Shown one piece after another: positions 24,250 through 34,720 of a DNA stretch of 64,000 nt. The translations under genes were made by a program, and so were the position numbers. The notes beneath the pieces were generated by a model, which was not told the origin of the DNA, searched no databases, and saw only the letters and a list, made by a program, of their open reading frames with translations. The DNA comes from Umbilicaria muhlenbergii (taxonomy: Eukaryota; Ascomycota; Lecanoromycetes; Umbilicariales; Umbilicariaceae), in assembly GCA_000611775.1 (NCBI GenBank), contig KK106981.1, positions 4,466,927 to 4,530,926 of the forward strand. The letters are read 5' to 3'. Each line of letters opens with the position of its first letter. Position 1 is the stretch's first letter.

Positions 24250-25330
24250 TGTATATTCATTGTATTAATATATCCGTCACAGCTTGCTCCTTGAGCATAC
24301 TTGTATGTTTGTTGTACTTGTATGTTCGTCACAGCTTGCTTCTTGAGCATGTAGGCCACAGACTGCTTGTGTTTCAGCTGCACCGCCGGCTTCAGTATTA
24401 TCATACTGGTATGTTCGTCATACTGGTATGTTCATCGTACTTGTATGTTTGTTGTACTTGTATGTTCGTCACGGCTTGCTTCTTGAGTATGTAGGCCACG
24501 GACTGCTGGTGTTTCAGCCGTGCCGCCGGCTTCAGTATTCATCGTACTGGTATATATTCGTCGTACTTGTGTGTATTCGTCACGGCTTGCTTCTCAAGCA
24601 TGTAGGCCACGGACTGCTGGTGTTCTGATGAGACTGCTGATTTCATTTTCATTACAGCTTGCTTCTTCTTGAGCTGGTAGGTTCCACACCGCTGGTGTTC
24701 TGATGGGACCGCCGTCTTTGGTATTCATTGTACCGGTAGTATTCATTGCGGCAGGTACGACATTCTTCTTCAGTAATCATCATACTGAATAGGTGATGCA
24801 CTGCTGGTGTTTCAGTGATACCGCCGACTTCATCTGACATGACACTCTCATTGTTTTTATTTTCATTACGGCTTGCTTCTTCTTGAGCTGATAGGTTCCG
24901 CACCACTGGTGTTCTGATGAGACCGCCGTCTTCAGTGTTCATCATATTGGTATTGTATTCATTGTGACAGGTACAACATTCTTTTGTTGTAGCTCCTGTC
25001 ATACTGAGTAGGTGACGCACTGCTGGTGTTTCAGTGAACTGATGACTTCATTTTCATTACAGCTTGCTTCTTCTTGAGCTGATAGGTTCTGCACCGCTGA
25101 TGTTCTGATAGGACCGCCGTCTTCAGTATTCATCATACCGGTAGTATTCATTGTGACAGGTATGACGTTCTTTTGTTGTAGCCCCTGTTGTACTGAGTAG
25201 GTGACGCACTGCTGATGTTTCAGTGATACCACTGACTTCAGTGTTCATCATATTGATATTGTATTCATCATGACAGGTATGATGTTCTCTTGTTGTAGCT
25301 CCTGTCATACTTGGCATCTTGACTGCAGTG
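24250..25330 (-). repeat. Tandem-repeat array in pol linker
   Basis: At least eight degenerate units sharing CAGCTTGCTTCTT, CACTGCTGGTGTTTC, ACCGCCGTCTTCAG and a GTATTCATTG tail. On the minus strand they encode repeats of the type MMNTEDGG-IRT--VQNLSAQEE and TETSAVRHLLS. The array lies between RNase H and the missing integrase and matches 3,890-4,380 and 62,640-63,050. The plus-strand frame 24,048-24,494 runs antisense across it and is not a gene. Confidence 0.7.
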
Positions 25331-26623
25331 TCATTGCAGCAAGCATGTATAGTTTCTCCTGCACTGACTTATAATCCTTGATTCCTAAACGGAAGGACTG
25401 TCGCACTCTTTCAGCAGCAGTTGAGGTACTGGCAGTCTTTGGCAGTTCATAGTCTTTCAGTGAGCTTTTCAGCCCACTTGAGCTGCCTTCATGTGAGGTT
25501 TGAGGTAGTCATAAACCAAACAAGGTTTGCGTGGTCAGTCAATATGATGATCAGGTGCCTAGCGCCTCAACAGTAGTGACATCAATGATGCATGACTTTC
25601 ATGATGACAAGGAGCTCTTGCTCACCTGTATCATATCAGGTCTCAGTATGTAGCAGCTTCTTACTGTAGTATGCAACTGGTAGTCAGTGCAATTGACCGT
25701 TGACCTTGAAGCGTTGCATCAAGATTTCACCAATTGTGAATTCAGAGGCGTCTGTTTCAACCCTCATGAGTTTGTTTTCATCAAAATAGCGCAGCAATGA
25801 AGCACTCATGAGTCTGAAAGGCATGATGAGATATTCAAACAGCCTGAATCATGTTCAGAACGCTGTCTTCCACTCGTCTCCACCCTTAATTCATATTTGA
25901 TTATATGCATTCTTGCAGTTCAGCTTCATAAACTTCTTGGCTCCTTGAAGATGATTCAACATGTCTGATATAAGTGGTAATGAGTAGCGATTCTTAATAG
26001 TAATATTGTTCAAGCGCTTATAGTCAATGACTAGTCATAGGCTGCCGTCTGATTTCAGTACAAACATAACAGGTGAAGCCGCAGGTGATATTAACTTTCA
26101 GACTATGCCTGCCTTCATGACGTCATCTAGATATACCTTCAGTACATCAAGCTCAGCTAAGGACATTGAGTATAACTTTCTGAATGAAGGTTGCTGCCCC
26201 GGTTTCAAGTCAATGGCATGATCATGTGGACCTCTCTCAGGCAGAGACTGCTTCTCAGCCGCCTGGAATATGCCTGTGAAGTCATGATATTCAGGAGGTA
26301 AACTGTCATAGACATTGTCATACCCTTTGTCATATGCGTCATAGTTGTAGTCACTGGCGCTTGATGACTTCCTGATTGTGGGCAGTGGCTGCCTCAAGGT
26401 CATCAATGGAGTCATCAGGGTTGCCTGCAGTGATGTGTTCACGCCCGTCGTCTTCAATGTCCAAAATAGGGGTATCAACGACTGGTAGTGTAGACCTGGT
26501 AGAGGAAGGCCCTGGTTCAGCTTGATTGACTGTTTCACTGACCTGACGAGATTGAAGCGTTGGTGCCATCATGTCTTATGCTTCCGACGTGACCGTTCGC
26601 CCGAAGGTACTGAGCGATCAGTA

Positions 26624-26899
26624 TGTAAGAGGCTGGTCTACGACGTGAGGTCGTATAGGTGTTGAACGGGGTGTCGTAGGCAATATAGTCACGATGGGGC
26701 CAATGCAATGGTTATACGTATTCTATTCGGTGGCAAAACTGATCACTGAGGAAGCAGGTTTCCAAACCTCCTTGCGAAGAGTTTTCACTTGATGCCAAGG
26801 CGCTAATCGCTGAGTCATCATATAGGCGAGCTATAGTGACGTACTGTCGTACTGTCGTACTGTCGTACTGTCGTACTACTATATATGGTGGCCCTGACA
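26624..26899 (-). repeat. 5' LTR of the 23,080-26,899 element
   Basis: 276 bp, TGTAAG...CTGACA on the plus strand. It retains four GTCGTACT units where mutated copies read GTCATACT or GTTGTACT. This is the least mutated family A LTR in the window and directly borders the gene island. Confidence 0.88.
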
Positions 26900-26904
26900 A
26901 TATG

Positions 26905-27425
26905 AGGGGGTTATTTAATAAGCCCTGATTTCTACGAAGACTGCTTGCTTCTATACGTTCATTTATATCAATTTGGGCGATATTTAGGTAGATACAATAC
27001 ATTTATTTGGTCTCTATATCGTCCATTACAACACTAGTGCCCTCACTTGATAAGGCCTAGCGTACTTGACATCGCTCGGCAGGCGCCTGACATGATGTGG
27101 AATGCACGCACCACCTTGCTTTGTACATGTGCAACGGGGCTGAGTGAGTGTGGGGTGATCGCTTAGTAAGATGTGAGTGGTCTGCGCATCTCGAACACCT
27201 TCTCTGTCATGTTTGTTGCTTCCTGCCTACCAAGTGCAGTGCAGCTGGATTGATTAAGTCAACAGACTGACTGCTTATGGCTGCGGCGCATTTAACTCTG
27301 CAAAGACAGCCTGCCTTCAAATGATATCATAAGCCAGTTGGTCGATGATACGCCACAGTAGCCGGGTTCCCTGAGCTCTGACCCAGCCTCATCGGCATTC
27401 CAAGTTCACTGATGCCCTAGAATCG
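26905..27425. promoter_or_regulatory. Repeat/gene-island boundary and upstream region
   Basis: Base composition changes here from CpG-poor repeats to ordinary sequence. No open frame or repeat is evident. It should contain the promoter and 5' leader of the ankyrin gene, but I see no convincing TATA box or regulator site. Confidence 0.4.
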
Positions 27426-29962
27426 ATGGACCCAGCCAGTATATTCCAGACTGCGGCTTCGGCCGTTGCCGTTTGCGAGACTCTGATGAAAGTCTACAAA
27501 GCCCTGTCGAATTTCATTAATGGCATAAAGAACGCGGATAGGACAGCGGCAGATCTCCGTTCGAAGGTTAAGCAACTATACGGCATCATCAAAACCGTCA
27601 AGAAGACCCTAAAGCACTGCGCTGCTCAGAGAACAATAGGACCTCCGGAACAGGATGGGCTCTTGCGTGAGATACGAACCTCACTTGAAAGCTGCAAGCA
27701 GAATTTGAAACGGTTTGAGGGTGAGCTTGCAGGCCTACTAAGAAATTCGCGCTATGATTGGCCACACAAAGCATTGTTGCAGGCCAAGCTACAAGGAAGA
27801 AAGGCAGCGATTATTAGATTCGAAAAGAACATGGATACGCAGATAATGGTACTATCCATCCTGTTGCAATGCCATCAGGCGTGAGTTCACCTTGGTTGAA
27901 GCCTGAAATGACCAGACATCACTGAATGACTTTGAATAGGTTCACACAAAATAATCTAGCTAAGCTCCAAGCCCGTATCCAGCAAACGAGATTACACATT
28001 TACAATAAGTCCAAGCGAATTCAGCCATGCAGCAGAGGGCTGGAGGTTGGTAACAGCTCACGAGACAGCGGCGATGGCTTTGATGACTGCCGCGAGGCTG
28101 ATGAGAGTGATTTTACTGACGACGAAAATCGAAATGTGCAGGATCTAGAACGCACTATCAAGTCCGCGTCCCTCATCTTGAGCATGGTCCCCAATTGTAG
28201 ATCGGAACATGAGTCATCAACAAAGCATTCCGGAGATATGTACGAAGGCCCGAACACGACCGTTGACGAGGACGATGTATGGCTAGAAGCTGGGGGCCCT
28301 AGGTTTTCAGAAGATGATGTCATTGCTAGCGCCGAAATACAGCTGGTCCGCTCCCAAGATGCTGATGCTATTGATGATCTCTCCGGAGAGTCGGATTCAT
28401 ATTTCGATAATTTCCTACCCCGTGAAGTCCTGGAAGACTGCATCAACGGTTACATGGCCGAAATCAACTCGAAGATGGAAACCAAAGAATATGCTGAAGC
28501 AGAGAAGGCTCAGCGTAAGAGAATCGGGTATCTCAACCAAAGGGAAGTAAGGTTCGGATTATCCTTCAACAAGGTGACAGAGGAGGAAAGACTGGCCAAG
28601 ATACTTACCAAACAACGGAACTTCTTCGATGCTTCTATTGTTTATTACAATCTCTTGAACAAAGGAATGATGCTGTCGCTGGAAATGGAACAGGTACAAG
28701 ATCTGGAAACCAGGTTGACCCGGTCAAGACAGTATTATGCATTCGCCAAGTTGCACTGTTTGCAGTATGATATCACCAAAAATACGGGCTTTCTAGATGA
28801 CTCTATGACGTACGCAATGTACTCATTTCACTTGAGACAAAAAATCCTCAACGAGCACGATGCTGAGCATGATGCTGACTTCCAGAAGTCGGTGCGGCTC
28901 TTGGTACGCTATAATTTTCTTAAATCTCTGTGAAAAATACCCAATTTGCCGACTAACTTACCTCAGGTGAACATCTTCACACAAAGAGGTGATAACGTCG
29001 AGGCGCAGAGTTACATTGAGCGGTACTTGAGACGGTCTCCGGTGCCTGAGGGAATAATGCCATCACCAGTTTCGCAACCTTCTCCCGAATGTACACCTTT
29101 TGCAGCCATCGAGAAGCAAGACGTCCGCGTGTTACAGCAGCTGTTGAATGGCGGCATCGACGTTGAAATGAAGGGCGACGATGGTAATACACTCCTGATG
29201 CATGCGGTGGCGCAGAACAATGCGAAAGCCGTGCGCTTGCTCATGAGCTGGGGAGCTTCTCTCAATGCTGTGAATACGAACGGCTTGACGCCACTCTTCC
29301 TAGCCATCAAGGAGGGAAACTGTGATGTGACAGAGAGCCTATTGAATCACGGCGCCGCTATTGAATCGCAGACCGCCACCAAAGCCACCCCTCTCCTCTA
29401 CGCCATCCAGAGCGGCCAGTCCCACGTGGTCAATACACTGCTCACGAGCGGTGCCAACGTTCGGGCTAGCGATCAGGAAGGTTGGACATGCTTGCACCAC
29501 GCCGTTCACGGCCCCGACAGCACTAATGTCATCGCCGCCCTGCTCTCTTACGGCGCCGACGTAAACGCACCCAGCAGCCGCTCGCGCGAAACTCCGCTGC
29601 ATTTTGCCGTGACGCACGCTAACTACCGCGTGGCAAGGTACCTGCTCGACAAAGACGCAGATATCAATGCCGTGGACAGTGCGGGAGACACTCCGCTGCA
29701 CATCGCCGTTGGCGAGGACAACTATGATCTCGTCAAGCTGCTTCTAGTGCGTGGGGCCATCTATAGAAAACCGCAGCCAGGGGCTGACTCGAGCAATGGC
29801 ATCAAGGTCCTCCCAAAGGACCTTTCGCGCCGCATCAAGGCGTTGCTCAAAGAGCATAAGGCGAGGCGCCGCCAGGAGGCCCCGGATGCGACATCGCTAG
29901 CAACAGAGAGCAGCTGGACGACGGCGCCCTCAGTGTTTTCACGGATCCGTCGGCGCTCTTAA
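27426..29962 (+). CDS. Ankyrin-repeat protein with fungal STAND-type N-terminal domain
   Basis: Three exons, 27,426-27,880, 27,940-28,903 and 28,967-29,962, joined by 58- and 63-bp introns with GTGAGT and GTACGC donors; they close in frame to 804 residues. The first 150 residues (MDPASIFQTAASAVAVC, then a helical region) resemble the N-terminal helical domain found on fungal STAND/NLR-like proteins. An acidic linker and a helical region (residues about 190-480) follow. About seven ankyrin repeats from residue 520 carry clear cores such as DGNTLLMHAV, NGLTPLFLAI, RETPLHFAV and AGDTPLHIAV. No NACHT or NB-ARC nucleotide-binding domain is visible, so it is not a full NLR. Likely an intracellular protein-binding or signalling adaptor; its partner is unknown. 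It is the first gene inside the island, 527 bp from a retrotransposon. Confidence 0.85.
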
Positions 29963-30469
29963 GTTGGATCATAGAAGGATGACTGATATTGTGGGCACGC
30001 TGTATAGATGTGGTGCAGATGATGGTCAAGTATTTTTCCTGGCGGCTGCTTGCTTACCTGCGGTCGACAGAGCGGGCGTAAATGATTCAGGTGTCTTCGG
30101 ACAAGGTAGCGCTTGGTTATGTGGAGGTGTTCTGCTTTTGAGTTGTTTTCTGCTTGTAGAAAAGAGATGGGAGCTTGAACTCGCAAAGGCTGGGCCCTGG
30201 CGGGTTATGACCATATTACGGCTTAACAGTGGTTGATTTGGCTTGGGAATGTAGAAGAATATTTGTGAATGAAGGGGCGGTGAGCTCTTATACCCTTTCT
30301 ATATCATTATGTGAAGCAGGAGTCTCGCGTATCAAATAATCAGCGCAAATTCTATAATCTAATAGATACAAGATTTTTGGATGGCTTGCAGACGGCATCT
30401 CGTATATGAGTGAGGAATGAGAATCATTCTTTCATGAGTATATGTGTGGCTTAGCCGCGTAACTTGCCA
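29963..30469. other. Intergenic region between convergent genes
   Basis: 3' flank of the ankyrin gene and of the sugar porter, which converge here. Short frames at 29,964-30,236 (+) and 29,959-30,186 (-) overlap one another and have no recognisable domain. No other feature seen. Confidence 0.5.
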
Positions 30470-33400
30470 TCACTGTTCACGCGGGTGTAAGTTCTGCAAC
30501 TGCTCCTCCGGCGAGTGCTGCGCCCTCGCCCACCGGTAGAACCCCGGTTCCGGCTCGTTCTTGAAGAGGACGTACCGCCGAAACAGCCATGGCACCATGG
30601 TGCGCAGCTGGAACCTAATGTGCTGCCGTGTCGGAACGCCGACTACAGCGCCGAGTGTCAGCACCCCTAACATCATAGAGATGTGAGAGCCAGAAGAAAC
30701 GACTGACAAATATAATTCATCTCCTCAAGCTTCGGCTTCGCCGTGCTGGGCACCAGCAAGAAGACCAAAATGAACGCCAAAGCGTTGAAGCCTCTACATA
30801 GGCCGTCAGCAAGTGAGCTTCGAGCCGGGGAAGGAAGGGTGAGATGGAAAGAATGAGGGGACCGTTAAGCGTACGCAAAAAGGTATAGCACGTTCGAGAT
30901 GCCATTGTTGACTTGGATTTCGCCCCCCGAGCTTTTGCCGAGCCCGTACACTATTTGCGGGACCAGCAGGATTAGCAGGCCCAAAGGCATGAAGTTCCAG
31001 AATACGGCGAAACTCATCCCCGCCTCTAAAGCGCCCCCACCAAAAAAAAATAAGCCAGATATCTAAAGGTATAGGGTCTCGAAATGAGAGTTTAGATGGG
31101 GACTAGCCTACCGCGATTACCGAGCGAGAAGATCTCTGCAGACAAGGTAAACCTACACCCACACAAAGGATAAGCGACACGTCTTCGCTAGTGTCTAGGT
31201 GCAAATCCACGGAATACGCGAGTACTACTTACGGCACGGGCCCGGCTCCAAAGGAGTAGAAGAATGTGAACACAATGGTGAAGAATGCAATAAGGGCTAT
31301 GCGCAGCCGATGGTGCTTCTCATTTGAGATGGAGAAGCTCTCGGCGATGACGATGAGGCTGAAGATCATGCCGGACAGCGAGAGCAAGAGGAGGAAGCGC
31401 CGGCCTCGCGTGTCGATGGTTCGGTAGGCGGGGAAGGTGAAGCTGTAGGTGAGTTAGCATCCTGCCGCACGGACGAGAATGTTTGGGGATCGTGGTACAG
31501 GAAGTTTGCCAGGCCAAAGCCGAAGCTGAGCCAGGCTGTTTGGCTCGAGTTTTGGGTCACTATTGTTGAGTTCCGTGACATCGACTTCCCTGGATTCGGG
31601 CAAGCTGGAGCTGAACTGGGATCTGCAAACATGGAAGCAGAATAGAAGGCGAGGATATTAATCTATGGCTGTAAGTTTACGTTCGCACTAATAATGAAAA
31701 AACACAGTATAGTGTTTATTTATGAAGGAAACGAATTATCATGAGGGTAGGACTTGATGGCAAAAAGTGTAAATGCAGCATACCCCGCATAGTTGTTGAG
31801 ATAACATAACAATAAAGGCACAGAGACAGGCTCTACGGTTTCTGGGCACTGTGAAAAGCTGCAGAACTCGTTGCCAGTATCTGGTGTTTGCGATCTCCTG
31901 CTGGTATAATTCATCATTATACCATTGCTCTACAGGCGCTCCTTGGATGGCCTCAGAGTGATGGCTCTTTCTTTGCCGCTGTCGAATCTCTGTCTCTATC
32001 TGGAGCTGACTATGGATCCCGTAAAGGTCTCTGCAAGCTTGGAGAGGCGTCTCGCGTAAGTGGCACAAGCTCACGTATGCCTCACGGTAGCGCCCTTTCT
32101 TGATGAGGAATCGAGGCGACTCGGGACAGATGAAGACCAGGAGTAGAAGGGGTACTGCAGGGATCATTGCTGATGCAAGCAGAATCCTCCAATTCTTCTC
32201 AACAGCGAAGTTGGCGGCGAAGCCAAGGAAGATCCCACAAGCGTCAAAGAGCTGCCAGCTCATTGTCAGACTTCCTGCGGAGATGTGAGCATTTGCTCAG
32301 GGCATCTGGTCAGAGCAGCAACTTACCCCGAAGGTGATCTACAGCAGCTTCGGCTGCAAGGACAGGCGCTGGATTTATAAGCAAAAAGGTTTCAAGGTCA
32401 AAAGTCCAGTGGCTTTATTCTACAAGAAGCTGAAAGAACATACCGATCGACGCCTTTGCACCCATCCCTTTGCGCCACATGTTAGCCTGATTGTAGAGCA
32501 CGTACTAGAACACAACAGAGAAAGGGACATCAGCATACCTATTCCAAGTAGCACTCGACAGGCAAGAAGCTGTCGCCAAGTATGGGTGTAAGCTGAGCCT
32601 ATGACACATAAGATGAGACTTTTCTAACCGATTACCAAGAAACATACCTATCACGCTTATCAGAGAGAATAAAGCGGCGATGAACAGCGCGGGACGTCTA
32701 CCAAACACAATTTCCTGCAATGGATCGCTGAACCACGAGCCTCTGTTTTCATAGAGATCAGCATAACAGAGATGGATGGCCCAGGGGAAGCGCTGCCTAC
32801 ATCACACTACCGAAGAGAGGCGCTGCGGCGTTGACAAGGCCGACCTTGAAAAGGTCGGTGCGCGTGTTCGGGCACGGCCTCAAGAAGCTAAAGATCAAAC
32901 CGAACTGATTGGCCCATTCAGGCCCGGAGACGTTGATGGTAGTCTGCTGCCATCCCCTGCACGCAAATGTGAGTTGGCGGGTGAAATAGTCAAGGCTATG
33001 AGCTTGACGGCGTTCCTTGTGCTTACTGGACGATGGCCGCAAAAGCCGTAGTCAGGATTGTGACTTTGAGCTCTTTTGTCTGCTGCAAGAATCCAGAGTT
33101 CTTCTCCCGCTTCAGTGCGTCCGCCTCAGCGCGGGTCATGCCCGGAACGGTCTCTTCGGTGGTGTTGTTTCGTGGGTCTCGTGCGACACGTGCGCCCCTC
33201 ATCAAGACATGGACATCGATGGTGTTTTCAAGCCTTCGACGTCGGTGGAAACGTTGGACATCGCTGTCTAGTTGGTCGTACGTTCGATGTAAGAGAGGAT
33301 TGTCAACGCTTGCGTCAGGCTGTCAGTCACGAGGAAAATGACGTTCCGAGTCAGGAAAGAGTAGAGCTCTTACTTACAGCCTTTGCTGATTGTTCTCCAT

Positions 33401-33597
33401 CAGATTCCCAGACATACTTTTGGCTGACTGTAGCAGCAAGTAGTCTCCGCGCTGTAACACCCCTACACTATTGCAAACTGTTTCTGCCGGAGACGAATAG
33501 TTCTTCAGCTTTTGTTGTTCAGAGGAAGTAGAGTAGAGACTGCACTCTGATTCTTCCTCTACAAAGCGGGTTCCGGAGGCTGTTGCGAGTGCGACAT
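30470..33597 (-). CDS. MFS sugar porter, 15 exons
   Basis: Predicted 701-residue plasma-membrane transporter of the sugar porter (MFS) family with the long N-terminus of fungal inositol/hexose-type members. Exons: 33,597-33,563; 33,462-33,378; 33,319-33,027; 32,956-32,801; 32,742-32,648; 32,598-32,539; 32,467-32,444; 32,368-32,327; 32,274-31,784; 31,662-31,499; 31,442-31,233; 31,152-31,112; 31,025-30,875; 30,793-30,708; 30,642-30,470. All phases agree. Motifs in order: GWQQTTINVSG in TM1, FGRR in loop 2-3, CRVLLGIGMGAKAS, PESPRFL after TM6, QQLCGINILAFYS in TM7, GRRFLLL in loop 8-9, GAGPVPFTLSAEIF in TM10 and PSTAKPKLEE after TM12. Substrate cannot be read. The ATG at 33,597 and the first intron are the weakest part; the rest is firm. 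Confidence 0.85.
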
Positions 33598-34720
33598 TCG
33601 TGGTGGGTTCGACAGGAATTGAAGAACGCCTCGCCGGTGATGCAGCAGGATCAAGGCGAACCTCGTACATGTTGACCTATGAAAGTGGATTGGTTCATAC
33701 ACGCGCGATTGGCTTGCTCGATGCTATCACCTTTCACTGGTTGAACGTCATGCTTGTGCCAGCCCTTGTGGCTGCCTTGGCCGGAGAACAACACCATTGG
33801 AGCGGCACTTTAGCCCTGAGTAACCCCTCCTTCCCATCCCCCGCCCCCGGGGGATTACCCCGGCAAATGAGAACTCACGCGTCGCGTTTACATGACGTGT
33901 CAGGCTGCTTTGGTAGAGTCAAAAGAGGAGCGAAGGATGAGTTTAATATATATGCTCATGAGGCGTAGGTACGATCATTAAAGGTGTAATTATATGAGAA
34001 CTTAAGAATTGCATAAGAAAGCAGACTTATCAAATGCAAGAAATCAAGCCCCTATGAGAACAGGTACTCTGAGTCCACAACATCAATTGAGAAAAGTAGA
34101 TTCAGGGTAATACTGCAGAGAAAGCCTACTCTCAGGTCAACCTTTCGGTGGAGGAGGGGTACTTGAGTGTCATTGATTGATTTTCGATTTCTCCCTCTAT
34201 CTGGTACGCACCTCGCTTACTCTTGACCTCAGCGCGGGTATAAGGGAAGAGAATCGAACAGAAGTCATGCATGGATAGAGAACTGCGAGCTCTCAGTTCA
34301 GTTGATACAGCAACAGTAGAAGCTGCAGAACACTTCCACGCTCCTTTCAAGGACTTATCACTTTTGCTGTTGTGATTTCAGGAGGGTCTCAGCTGGAGAT
34401 TGTCACTCATAGCGGTATTTGGAAATTCGCAACAGCTCACAAGGGGATATGCCTGGAGGGTCTTTCTCTATGCATGAATTATATCCGATTCTCATACCTT
34501 GTCACGCGTGTGCAATTTTGCAATTGCTTCCGATAACCGGATGCGCCAGCCGAAACTAAGTCCAACCGAAACCTGGCCGCATCAAAATACCGTTATCGCA
34601 CATAAGCAATTTGACAAGGATGAAAGATAAGGTATCACAGCACCGTGATGCTGGTGCTCATAATGATGATCGAGGCTCTGGGCCGTTTGCTCTGCATCGA
34701 GCAGCCCGCTTTTCACAGAA
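33598..34720. other. Intergenic region between divergent genes
   Basis: Upstream DNA shared by the sugar porter (minus) and the P450 pseudogene (plus). Open frames at 33,600-33,968 (+) and 34,132-34,350 (-) show no domain and no splice partners. A CCCCCGCCCCCGGGGGATTA segment near 33,840 is GC-rich but of unknown role. The missing 5' end of the P450 may lie at its right edge. Confidence 0.45.

Larger units (their letters stand above)
23080..26899 (-). mobile_element. Complete but internally deleted family A LTR retrotransposon
   Basis: 3,820 bp bounded by two 276-bp LTRs and a perfect 5-bp target duplication ATATG (23,075-23,079 and 26,900-26,904). Reading the minus strand: 5' LTR, GATCGCTC-type primer side, gag N-terminus (from 26,572, MMAPTLQSRQVSETVNQAEP), a direct jump into pol/RT (VYLDDVMKAGI at about 26,110, then DGSL...RLV), RNase H (about 25,800-25,450), repeats (25,330-24,250), a C-terminal tail, and a purine-rich tract AGGGAAGGGGAATG beside the 3' LTR. 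Most of gag including the knuckle, the RT catalytic core and integrase are missing, so it could only have moved with help. The half nearest the gene island keeps many CpGs and partly open frames; the far half is heavily mutated. Confidence 0.88.

Noticed and set aside
24048-24494. 148-codon plus-strand open frame rich in Cys and Tyr.
   Set aside because: It runs antisense through the pol linker repeats of the family A element; its repetitiveness comes from those repeats.
28021-28446. 141-codon minus-strand frame.
   Set aside because: Antisense of exon 2 of the ankyrin gene, Ser-rich by reverse complement of acidic codons; no domain.
33600-33968. 122-codon plus-strand frame upstream of the P450.
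   Set aside because: No domain or splice partner, and it overlaps the upstream region of the sugar porter.
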